From contig NZ_BMXU01000001.1 in assembly GCF_014651915.1 (NCBI RefSeq), positions 992,001-1,056,000 on the forward strand: a stretch of DNA of 64,000 bases. The letters are read 5' to 3'. The notes under the pieces were generated by a model. The model worked only from the letters and a program-made list of their open reading frames with translations. It was not told the DNA's origin and did not search any database. Shown piece after piece: positions 54,190 through 61,800 of the stretch; within the stretch, counting starts at the first letter, position 1; every line of letters begins with the position of its first letter. A program made the position numbers and the translations under genes. The DNA comes from Parvularcula lutaonensis. GTDB taxonomy: Bacteria; Pseudomonadota; Alphaproteobacteria; Caulobacterales; Parvularculaceae.

Positions 54190-55086
54190 ATGGATCAACC
54201 CCAAGGCATGTTTGACTGGAACCAGATCCGGGCCTTTCTCGCCACGGTGGAGGAAGGCTCGCTATCCGGCGCCGCACGGGCACTCGGCCTGACCCAGCCA
54301 ACGCTCAGCCGACAGGTCGCCTCGCTCGAGCGGGATCTCGGCGTCACGCTGTTCGAGCGTGGCCCACGGACCATGATCCTGACAGAAGCAGGCCGCCAGC
54401 TCGTCGATCATGTCCGCGCCATGGGCGAAGCTGCAGACCGCATCTCCCTTATCGCCATGGGCCAGAGCCAGGACGTGAAGGGTCACGTGAAGATTTCCAT
54501 GACGACAGCCATGGCAACCTGGCACATGCCGAAAGTCCTCGAGGCCGTGCGCCGGGCCGCTCCGGCCGTCAGTGTCGAGATCATCGGCTCGAATGATCTC
54601 AGCGACATAAGCAGGCGCGAAGCCGATATCGCTATCCGTCATGCGAGACCCGAACAACCCGAGTTGATCGCCAAGCTCATTGGCGAGACCTCGGCCCATC
54701 TCTTCGCATCGAAGAAACTGCTCAACCGGGTCGGAAGGCCGCGGACAGCCGACGACCTCAGGAAATTCGACGTGATCGGCTTCAATTGGAAAGTCGGCTT
54801 GCGGAATGCCCTTCTCCAGTATGGAATCAATGTTCCCGTCCGCGATCCGATGATCATTACCGAGGCCGGTACCGCCCTGTTGCAATACGTCCGGCAGGGA
54901 CTGGGAATCAGCATCTTGACGAAGGATGTGCTCGACCTGTTCCCGGACCTTGAGATCGTACTGCCCGACATCGGCTTGATCCCCGTCCCGGTATGGCTCG
55001 TGACCCACCGGGAGCTTCACACCAGCAAGCGGATCCGGATTGTTTACGACGTGCTCTCGGAAGAGCTGGGCAAGCTCGCGGCCTGA
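54190..55086 (+). CDS. LysR family transcriptional regulator
   Basis: A 298-aa LysR-type regulator: N-terminal winged helix FDWNQIRAFLATVEEGSLSGAARALGLTQPTLSRQVASLERDLGVTLFERGPRTMILTEAGRQLVDHV, then a periplasmic-binding-like effector domain (VKGHVKISMTTAMATWHMPKVLEAVRRAAP...). It should regulate the divergent methyltransferase pair and/or the downstream GST. Start at 54190; MFDWNQ at 54208 is also possible. Confidence 0.92.
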   Translation: MDQPQGMFDWNQIRAFLATVEEGSLSGAARALGLTQPTLSRQVASLERDLGVTLFERGPRTMILTEAGRQLVDHVRAMGEAADRISLIAMGQSQDVKGHVKISMTTAMATWHMPKVLEAVRRAAPAVSVEIIGSNDLSDISRREADIAIRHARPEQPELIAKLIGETSAHLFASKKLLNRVGRPRTADDLRKFDVIGFNWKVGLRNALLQYGINVPVRDPMIITEAGTALLQYVRQGLGISILTKDVLDLFPDLEIVLPDIGLIPVPVWLVTHRELHTSKRIRIVYDVLSEELGKLAA

Positions 55087-55159
55087 GCCCGCAAAGCAGT
55101 TGTTCCCTCGATATTGCCATCCTGAAACCTTACCTCGCCGGAAACCGAAGGAGGCGTTC

Positions 55160-56044
55160 ATGGCCGATCCAACCTACACCCCGCCTGAAGTCTGGACTTG
55201 GGACCGGGATAGCGGCGGAAAGTTTGCCAATATCAACCGGCCGATCGCCGGGAAAACCCACGACAAGGACCTGCCGAGAGGCGAGCATGACTTTCAGCTC
55301 TACAGCCTCGCCACCCCTAATGGCGTGAAGGTGACGATCCTGTTCGAAGAGCTCCTCGAGCTCGGGATCAAGGAAGCTGAATACGACGCCTACACCATCA
55401 ATATCGGTGAGGGCGAACAGTTCGGTTCGGGCTTCGTCAGTATCAACCCGAACTCGAAAATCCCGGCTCTTCTCGACCGCTCCGGCCCCGAACCCGTGCG
55501 CGTCTTCGAGTCAGGCTCGATCCTCGTCCACCTCGCCGAGAAATTCGGCCAGTTCCTCCCCAAGGAGGGTCCCCAACGCACGGAGGTCTTTAACTGGCTG
55601 ATGTGGCAGATGGGCTCTGCGCCCTTCCTCGGTGGCGGGTTCGGCCATTTCTACGCCTACGCGCCGGAGAAATACGAGTATCCGATCAACCGCTATGCAA
55701 TGGAATTGAAGCGTCAGCTCGACGTGCTCGACCGTCAGCTTGCCGACAATCCGTATATTGCAGGCCAAGAATACTCCATCGCGGATATGGCGATCTATCC
55801 GTGGTATGGCGGTCTGGTCCGCGGCAAGCTCTACGATGCCGCGAAATTCCTCAGCGTGCACGAGTACGAGAACGTGCTGCGCTGGGCCGAGGAACTCTCG
55901 GCACGTCCTGCCGTGGAGCGCGGCCAGATGGTCAACAAGGCCTGGGGCAACCCGGGGACGCAGGTGCGCGAGCGCCATGGCCCTGAAAGCTTCACGGAAG
56001 GCACCTGGGACAAGGTTGGCCCCAAGGACGAGCCACAGGACTAG
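55160..56044 (+). CDS. Glutathione-dependent disulfide-bond oxidoreductase (YghU-type GST)
   Basis: A 294-aa member of the YghU/Nu-class GST family, which reduces disulfides of organic compounds with two glutathiones. Features: YTPPEVWTWDRDSGGKFANINRPIAGKTHDKDLPRGEHDFQLYSLATPNGVKVTILFEELLELG (the long N-terminal extension and TPNGVKV glutathione site), INPNSKIPALLD, VFESGSILVHLAEKFG, and IADMAIYPWYGGLV. ATG 55160 has GAAGGAGG upstream. It follows the LysR gene by 73 bp and may be under its control. Confidence 0.92.
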   Translation: MADPTYTPPEVWTWDRDSGGKFANINRPIAGKTHDKDLPRGEHDFQLYSLATPNGVKVTILFEELLELGIKEAEYDAYTINIGEGEQFGSGFVSINPNSKIPALLDRSGPEPVRVFESGSILVHLAEKFGQFLPKEGPQRTEVFNWLMWQMGSAPFLGGGFGHFYAYAPEKYEYPINRYAMELKRQLDVLDRQLADNPYIAGQEYSIADMAIYPWYGGLVRGKLYDAAKFLSVHEYENVLRWAEELSARPAVERGQMVNKAWGNPGTQVRERHGPESFTEGTWDKVGPKDEPQD

Positions 56045-56056
56045 GGCCTCGCGGGA

Positions 56057-56929
56057 TCAGCCCCACCAGAACCGCCGCTGCTTCTTCGGAGGCGGCGGCG
56101 CGAGCGGTGTCCATTCCGGCTCCTTCTCCCCCCAGAGTGGCAGGTAGTTTCCCTCTCCATCGAAGGAAACGATCAGCCTGCCGCCATTTCTCTGCCAGAA
56201 TGGATGACGTTCGAGGATCCGGCGGTAACTCACCCCCACGAGATCCGGCGCCTCGATCTCGTCTCCGACAAAGGCCCACTTGCCATTCCTCGGCTGCCAA
56301 TCGTCGATACCGAAGCAGGCCACGCCGACGCCTCGCTCCACCGCGACAGCCACCGCGTTCCATGCGCGCTGCTTCTCGCCGAAACTCCAGTCGCCGCGGG
56401 CTGCGTCGTAGACGGAGAGGCCCCGCGCCCTGCTCCGCGCGATATTGAGAAGGAACACAGCATCATAGGGACCGGGGTCGACAGGCGGCGCGAACCGTCC
56501 GCATGCCGCATCAAGGCTCAGGAAACCCCGCGCCTCGACGTCGTTACCCGATAGCTGGTTGGTGAGAGCTTCCGCGGCGCCGAGGTTGAGCGCGTCGATG
56601 ACCGCGGCCTCGACATCGTCGAGGGTCTCCTCGTCCTTGATACCCCGCCTGAGGAAGACGATCTCGACCGCCTCCCCCGCGCGCCAGATATCGAGGATGA
56701 CTTCGAGCTTGTCCGAGAGGGCCCGCTCACCCCGGTCAGCCTCGACGGCCTCGGTGAAATGCTGGTTGGGGCGGCTGCGCCTGCCCTGCCCGACATAGAA
56801 CGGACGCCCGGTGGCGGGGTCACACAGGGCGTAGACATAAAGGCCGAGATCCTTCTCGACCTCTGCAGGAACCATGGGCTGGAAGGAGGGCACCGTCTTT
56901 AGCGGGCGCCTGCCGAACAGGAAACGCAT
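56057..56929 (-). CDS. LEM-3-like GIY-YIG domain protein
   Basis: A 290-aa protein. The N-terminal GIY-YIG fold (about 28-125) has [10 protein letters not shown] (Y31, Y33), [14 protein letters not shown] (Y45-V46-G47, R50, R53, H57), Glu107 in [12 protein letters not shown] as the metal ligand, and LTNQLSGN. This is the LEM-3/Ankle1-type GIY-YIG family, whose animal members cut DNA. The second half (about 150-285) contains [46 protein letters not shown] and resembles domains of unknown function found after it. Intact; role unknown. Divergent from ychF. Confidence 0.75.
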   Translation of the reverse strand: MRFLFGRRPLKTVPSFQPMVPAEVEKDLGLYVYALCDPATGRPFYVGQGRRSRPNQHFTEAVEADRGERALSDKLEVILDIWRAGEAVEIVFLRRGIKDEETLDDVEAAVIDALNLGAAEALTNQLSGNDVEARGFLSLDAACGRFAPPVDPGPYDAVFLLNIARSRARGLSVYDAARGDWSFGEKQRAWNAVAVAVERGVGVACFGIDDWQPRNGKWAFVGDEIEAPDLVGVSYRRILERHPFWQRNGGRLIVSFDGEGNYLPLWGEKEPEWTPLAPPPPKKQRRFWWG

Positions 56930-57060
56930 GGGTGCTGCCTACACGGGAACAATCAAAGAACAAGAGCCTGCCGAAAGCCTTCCCAAGGGGATCCATCACC
57001 TTGCACCGCAGCACGGCAGCGCGCATAGCCAAGCGCAAAACACCACGAGAAAAGGCGACC

Positions 57061-58158
57061 ATGGGTTTCAAATGCGGCATTGTGGGCCTGCCGAATGTCG
57101 GCAAGTCGACACTCTTCAACGCTCTGACCAAGACCGCGGCTGCACAGGCTGCGAACTATCCGTTCTGCACGATCGAGCCGAATGTCGGCGACGTGGCCGT
57201 GCCCGAGCCGCGTCTCAAGATGCTGGCGGAAATTGCCAACTCCGCCGAGATCATCCCCTCGCGCCTCCAGTTCGTCGATATTGCGGGCCTTGTGAAGGGC
57301 GCTTCGAAAGGCGAGGGCCTCGGCAACCAGTTCCTCGCCAATATCCGCGAGGTCGATGCCGTGGCCTATGTGCTGCGCTGCTTCGAGGATGACGACATCA
57401 CCCATGTCGAAGGACGCATCGACCCTGTCGCCGACTTCGAGACCGTCGAGACCGAGCTGATGCTTGCCGACCTCGAAAGCCTCGAGAAGCGCCGCGTCAA
57501 TCTCGAGAAAAAAGCCAAGGGCCAGGACAAGGAGGCGAAAGCCACCCTCCTCCTCGTGGACCGGGCCCTGGAACAGCTCCGCAAGGGCAAGCCCGCCCGG
57601 ACGGCGGAGATCGCCCCGGACGAAGAAAAGGCCTGGAAGGGCCTGCAGCTCCTGACGACGAAGCCGGTCCTGTTCGTCGCCAATGTGGATGAGGCCAGCG
57701 CTGCCGAAGGGAACAAGTATTCGGACCAGGTTTTCGAAGAGGCGAAGAAACACGGCGCGAAAGCCGTCCTCATTTCAGCCAAGATCGAGGCCGAGCTGGC
57801 AGCCCTCGACGACGAGGAAGCAGCGGAATTTCTTCGCGAGATCGGCCTCGAGGAACCAGGCCTCAACCGGCTCATCCGCGCTGGATACGATCTGTTGGGA
57901 CTTCACACTTACTTTACAGCAGGCCCTAAAGAAGCTCGGGCATGGACTATTCGCAGAGGCGCGCTTGCCCCCGAGGCCGCGGGAGTTATCCATACTGATT
58001 TCGAAAAGAAATTTATTAGGGCGGAAACAATTTCTTTCGACGACTATGTCGCTCTCGGTGGCGAGACTGCGGCCAAGGAAGCAGGAAAGCAACGAATCGA
58101 AGGCAAGGATTACGTGGTGCAGGACGGGGATGTCATGCATTTCAGAACAGGGAACTAG
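57061..58158 (+). CDS. ychF: Ribosome-binding ATPase YchF/OLA1
   Basis: Universally conserved Obg-family ATPase that binds the ribosome. The 365-aa protein has P-loop [18 protein letters not shown], switch [18 protein letters not shown], the NVDE motif (FVANVDEAS, in place of the GTP-specific NKxD; as usual for YchF), a coiled coil ([14 protein letters not shown]) and the TGS domain ([37 protein letters not shown]). The ATG at 57061 is the family start. The last about 270 bases use AT-richer third positions than the rest (see findings). Confidence 0.97.
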   Translation: MGFKCGIVGLPNVGKSTLFNALTKTAAAQAANYPFCTIEPNVGDVAVPEPRLKMLAEIANSAEIIPSRLQFVDIAGLVKGASKGEGLGNQFLANIREVDAVAYVLRCFEDDDITHVEGRIDPVADFETVETELMLADLESLEKRRVNLEKKAKGQDKEAKATLLLVDRALEQLRKGKPARTAEIAPDEEKAWKGLQLLTTKPVLFVANVDEASAAEGNKYSDQVFEEAKKHGAKAVLISAKIEAELAALDDEEAAEFLREIGLEEPGLNRLIRAGYDLLGLHTYFTAGPKEARAWTIRRGALAPEAAGVIHTDFEKKFIRAETISFDDYVALGGETAAKEAGKQRIEGKDYVVQDGDVMHFRTGN

Positions 58159-58163
58159 CGTGC

Positions 58164-59441
58164 ATGGGTAATGATCACGGTCTTTCGGGGCTTTTTGACG
58201 AGGACGGCAGCGTCCGCGTGAAGAAGCCTGCGTCGAAGAAGAGCGATGCGCCGAAGAACGATGATCTGCCGCCGGTCCTCGATGACGCCGACAAGTCGCC
58301 GCTGCACCTGCTCGCCGACAAGATTGGGTTTGATCCTTCAGAAGGCTCGGCAGCACCTGCGCCGCCTCCCCCGCCGGAGAAGGCCCCGCCCGCGCCTGAA
58401 CCCGAGCCCGAGGCATTCGCGCCAGAGCTCGCCCCTCCGCCCCCGCCGTCCAGGCCGGCTGCGCCGAAACCCGCGGCGGCAGAGGCCCCACGCTACCGCC
58501 CTGCCGATGATGGCGGCCACGACGCCTTCGCTGCGGCCCTCGGCGCGGAACCCGTCGCCCGCCAGCCAGCACCCGTGCCCGAGATGTCCGCGGCCAAGCC
58601 TGCCGAGAGCCTGCCGCGTCGCGGTGCTCCGGCACCCGCGGTCGGTGGCAGCATCCTCTGTTTCCTGATCCCTTCCGATGATGACCGCGCCCGGCGCCGG
58701 ACCCTCGAAGCGATCAACGTCGCTGCTGGTACCGGTTCGGTGCGCCTGCGGTCCCTGCCGCGCGATCCGTCACTGATGGACGAAGCGCTGTTTGATGCGC
58801 TGGCGACGTCCGACAGCGAGTTTGTTGCCTTCCTCAGCGCCGGAACGGAACCCGCCGATGACTGGGCCATCGAGGTGCAGAAGGTCTTCGAAGAATACCC
58901 GAGCGCCGGCGCCGTGACCGTGCGCGCTGCCAATGCCGATCCGCTCAGCCCCTGGGCCCGCGTCGGCTTCTTCATGGACGAGGTCGAGCGCCAGAATGGC
59001 CTGGCCAGCGGATTGGACACCATGGTGTTCCGTGCCTCGGTCCTGCGCGAGATTGGCGAGCAGCTCGGCGTGGTCATCCGCAATGGCCGCCTCGCTTCGG
59101 CTGTCGAGGGCCGCGGCCACCGCATCGTCACGGCGAGCGAAGCCCGCGTCTCCATCGCCACGCCCGGCGACCGCCGCGAGGTCATCCGCCACGTCAAGGA
59201 ACAGGCCCGGCTCGCTGCGCGCCAGCGTGCCAAGGGCAAGAACCCTTTCACCCGCTTCATCCTCGCGGCTGGGATCCTGCTGGGCTATCCGTTCCGGATC
59301 ATGACCGTCCGCGCTGCTGCCAAGAAATCGATCGGCAGCACGCAATTCCGCGAAGTCGCTTCGAAAGCGGCGATGGCGATCCTCGCGGACCGCCACACCC
59401 GTGCCCGGACCATGCTGTTCCCCGGCAAGGACAAAGCGTAG
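58164..59441 (+). CDS. Proline-rich protein with degenerate glycosyltransferase-2-like domain
   Basis: A 425-aa protein. The N-terminal 150 residues are disordered and Pro/Ala-rich (APAPPPPPEKAPPAPEPEP and similar). Residues about 160-330 resemble a GT2 fold without clear catalytic motifs: ILCFLIPSDDDRARRRTLEAINVA, DSEFVAFLSAGTEPADDWAIEVQKVFEEYPSAGAVTVRA, RVGFFMDEVERQNGLASGLDTMVFRASVLREIG. The DxD is replaced by SAG. A C-terminal hydrophobic stretch (FTRFILAAGILLGYPFRIM) may anchor it. Function unknown. It follows ychF by five bases, so it is probably co-transcribed. Confidence 0.65.
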   Translation: MGNDHGLSGLFDEDGSVRVKKPASKKSDAPKNDDLPPVLDDADKSPLHLLADKIGFDPSEGSAAPAPPPPPEKAPPAPEPEPEAFAPELAPPPPPSRPAAPKPAAAEAPRYRPADDGGHDAFAAALGAEPVARQPAPVPEMSAAKPAESLPRRGAPAPAVGGSILCFLIPSDDDRARRRTLEAINVAAGTGSVRLRSLPRDPSLMDEALFDALATSDSEFVAFLSAGTEPADDWAIEVQKVFEEYPSAGAVTVRAANADPLSPWARVGFFMDEVERQNGLASGLDTMVFRASVLREIGEQLGVVIRNGRLASAVEGRGHRIVTASEARVSIATPGDRREVIRHVKEQARLAARQRAKGKNPFTRFILAAGILLGYPFRIMTVRAAAKKSIGSTQFREVASKAAMAILADRHTRARTMLFPGKDKA

Positions 59442-59600
59442 CCCTTCCCTCGCATCCTGAGGCTCTTGCCGTTGAGGGTGTGGAGACGCACCTTGCCTGC
59501 CAACGCCCGCTCTCCGAGCTCGACTGGGTTGCGCAAGAGGTGGACGCGGCCTCCGCACCGCCCCATTGTGCGCCGCTGAGGAAACACCTGACAGCGGGGC

Positions 59601-60734
59601 ATGATGACCGACAAGGCACGCCGCGGATTTTTGAAGAAAGCAGCGCTCGCCGCGCCCCTCGCGCTGGCGGCCTGCGACTGCGCCGAGCGCTGCGCCGCCG
59701 TGGCGCCGGTGGAAGCGAGCGCGGGCATTGAGCCGCGCAGGCTCAAGATGGTGACGACTTGGCCGAAGGACTTCCCCGGCCTTGGCGATGCAGCGGAGCG
59801 CACGGCGGACTTCATCCGTATGCTGTCGGGCGGCGCGATCGACATCGAGGTGTTCGCGGCGGGCGAGCTGGTTGGCGCGTTCGACAGCTTCGATGCCGTG
59901 GCGGCGGGGGCCGCCGATCTATATCATGGTGCGGACTATTACTGGACGTCGAAGTCCCGCGCCTATCCCTATTTCACAGCCGTCCCCTTCGGCATGACCG
60001 CTGTCGAGCAGATCGGCTGGCTGGAAGCAGGCGGCGGGCAGGAGCTTTGGGACCGTCTCGCCGCGCCCTTCGGCATCAAGCCGTTCGCGGCGGGGAACAC
60101 GGGACACCAGCTAGGCGGTTGGTTCAAGAAGGAGCTCGTCGAGGTCGATGGCCTCCGCGGCCTCAAGATCCGGATGCCGGGCCTTGGCGGCGAGGTCATG
60201 CGCCGCGCCGGGGCCTCGCCTGTCCTTCTTCCGGGCTCGGAGCTTTACCAGTCGCTGCAGTCCGGTGCAATCGAGGCGACGGAATGGGTGGGTCCCTGGA
60301 ACGACCTTGCCATGGGCTTCTACCGCGAGGCCAAGTACTACATGTGGCCGGGCTTCCACGAGCCGAACGCCCAACTTGCCATGGGGATGAACCTTGACCT
60401 GTGGAATTCGATGAGCGCGCAGGAGCAAGCCATCTTCAATGCCGCGGCGCGATCTGCCAACCATGAGAACCTCGGCACCTATATCATCAGGAACGCCGAA
60501 GCCCTCCGTGTACTAACTGAAGAACATGGGGCCAAGCTGACGCCGATGCCCGACGATGTCATGGCCCTTCTCGCCGAGAAGACCAAGGAAGTCCTCGAAG
60601 AGGTCGCGGACAGCTCGCCCATCGCACGCGAGATCCACGACAGCTACATGAAGACCCTGCGCGAGACGATGCCGCTGACAGCCATCACCGACGCTGCCTT
60701 CATCGAGCTGCGCCAGAGACTGATTGCAGAATGA
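59601..60734 (+). CDS. TRAP transporter substrate-binding protein DctP
   Basis: A 377-aa periplasmic binding protein of a TRAP transporter. The N-terminus MMTDKARRGFLKKAALAAPLALAACDCAERC carries both a Tat-like RRGFLKK and a lipobox LAAC. The body fits the DctP family (TTWPKDFPGLGDAAERTADFIRMLSGGAIDIEVFAAGEL, HGADYYWTSKSRAYPYF, GLRGLKIRMPGLGGEVMRRAGASPVLLPGSELYQSLQSGAIEATEWVGPWND, close to the mannitol/chloroaromatic or 2-keto acid group). Substrate undecided. First gene of the operon DctP-CPBP-DctQ-DctM, with the next gene overlapping by four bases. Confidence 0.92.
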   Translation: MMTDKARRGFLKKAALAAPLALAACDCAERCAAVAPVEASAGIEPRRLKMVTTWPKDFPGLGDAAERTADFIRMLSGGAIDIEVFAAGELVGAFDSFDAVAAGAADLYHGADYYWTSKSRAYPYFTAVPFGMTAVEQIGWLEAGGGQELWDRLAAPFGIKPFAAGNTGHQLGGWFKKELVEVDGLRGLKIRMPGLGGEVMRRAGASPVLLPGSELYQSLQSGAIEATEWVGPWNDLAMGFYREAKYYMWPGFHEPNAQLAMGMNLDLWNSMSAQEQAIFNAAARSANHENLGTYIIRNAEALRVLTEEHGAKLTPMPDDVMALLAEKTKEVLEEVADSSPIAREIHDSYMKTLRETMPLTAITDAAFIELRQRLIAE

Positions 60735-61240
60735 GCTGGCCCGTTTCCGTCCTGACCAATCCCAACGCCCGCGCCCTGCCATTCATTGGCACAGCCTGGG
60801 CCTGCGCGACGATCCCTGCACTGATCATCGTCCTGGCGCTTGAACAGGTCGTACCCGCCGCGTGGACCGATGCTGCGAACGAAGCCATCATTCCCGAAAA
60901 CGTCCCGCCCGCGATGCTCGCCTTCGGCTTCGTCGTCTTCGCACCGATCGTGGAGACCGCGTTCATGGCGGTGCTCTACGCGATCCTGGGCCTTTTCCGG
61001 CTTCCGGTCCGGGTCCAGATCGGCGTGACGATCCTGCTCGCCGCCATCGCGCACGGGGCACAGGCGATCATGTGGGCCGCGGGCCCGGCGTGGATCTTCT
61101 TCATTCTTGCCGTCGTCTGGTTCACCAAGCGGCAGAAATCCTGGGGCGAGGCCTTCGCCTTCACGACGATTGTCCACGCGCTGAACAACGCCGTTCCGTC
61201 GGTCGGCCTCTTCTTCCCAGAACTCGCGGGCACCGCATGA
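60731..61240 (+). CDS. CPBP-like (Abi/CAAX protease family) membrane protein
   Basis: A 169-aa membrane protein with four or five helices. Three CPBP-family elements are visible: PIVETAFMAVLYAI (the Glu of motif 1, but without the usual EE...R), LLAAIAHGAQA (His) and IVHALNNAVPSVG (His and Asn of motif 4). CPBP proteases cut prenylated proteins or peptides, and some members are immunity or recruitment factors. Here the motif 1 doublet is degraded, so activity is doubtful. It sits inside the TRAP operon, overlapping DctP and DctQ by four bases each. Confidence 0.65.
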   Translation: MSWPVSVLTNPNARALPFIGTAWACATIPALIIVLALEQVVPAAWTDAANEAIIPENVPPAMLAFGFVVFAPIVETAFMAVLYAILGLFRLPVRVQIGVTILLAAIAHGAQAIMWAAGPAWIFFILAVVWFTKRQKSWGEAFAFTTIVHALNNAVPSVGLFFPELAGTA

Positions 61241-61800
61241 CGATCAAGATCATCGCCATCGCGGCGCTGTTCCTGCCGCTCCTCCTCGCCCAGGTCACCC
61301 CCGCGGCGGAAGGTGTCCTCAGGAAGATCGTGCACGGTGCGTTCGCCATTGCTGTGGCCAGCGCCCTGCCGCTCTTCCTCGTCCAGCTTGCCGTCGTCAT
61401 CCTGCGAAGCGTCTTCTCGGTGAGTTTCATCTGGCTCCAGGAATCGGTGATCTACCTCTTCGGCACGATGTTCCTCCTGTCGTCTGGGGCACTGCTCGTC
61501 AGCGAGGGGCACGTCCGGGTCGATATCCTCTACGCCAAGCTCTCCAAGGAGAAGCAGCGCATCATCGACCTCCTTGGCCAGCTCATCTTCGTGATGCCGC
61601 TCTCGATACTCATCATCCTCGTCAGCTGGGACTACGTCGCGACGAGCTGGGCGCAGATGGAGCGCAGCCAAGAAGCTTCGGGCATCCATGCCGTCTTCCT
61701 CCTGAAGTCACTGATCCCGGCCTTTGCCGTCCTACTTCTCTTCGCCGCGCAGCTTCAGGTCCTGCGGCTCTCCCGCGCGATGCGAGGCGTCGATGCTTGA
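61237..61800 (+). CDS. TRAP transporter small permease DctQ
   Basis: A 187-aa four-helix membrane subunit joining the binding protein signal to DctM. FSVSFIWLQESVIYLFGTMFLLSSGALLVSEGHVRVDILYAKLSKEKQRIIDLLGQLIFVMPLSILIILVSWDYVATSW is the DctQ pattern (GHVRVDI). ATG 61237 overlaps the CPBP-like stop by four bases; the DctM start overlaps its end by eight. Confidence 0.92.
   Translation: MTIKIIAIAALFLPLLLAQVTPAAEGVLRKIVHGAFAIAVASALPLFLVQLAVVILRSVFSVSFIWLQESVIYLFGTMFLLSSGALLVSEGHVRVDILYAKLSKEKQRIIDLLGQLIFVMPLSILIILVSWDYVATSWAQMERSQEASGIHAVFLLKSLIPAFAVLLLFAAQLQVLRLSRAMRGVDA

Noticed and set aside
59442-59600. Possible small gene between the GT-like and DctP genes
   Set aside because: The frames on both strands are short or end in neighbouring genes, and none has a start with a good Shine-Dalgarno or a recognisable product.
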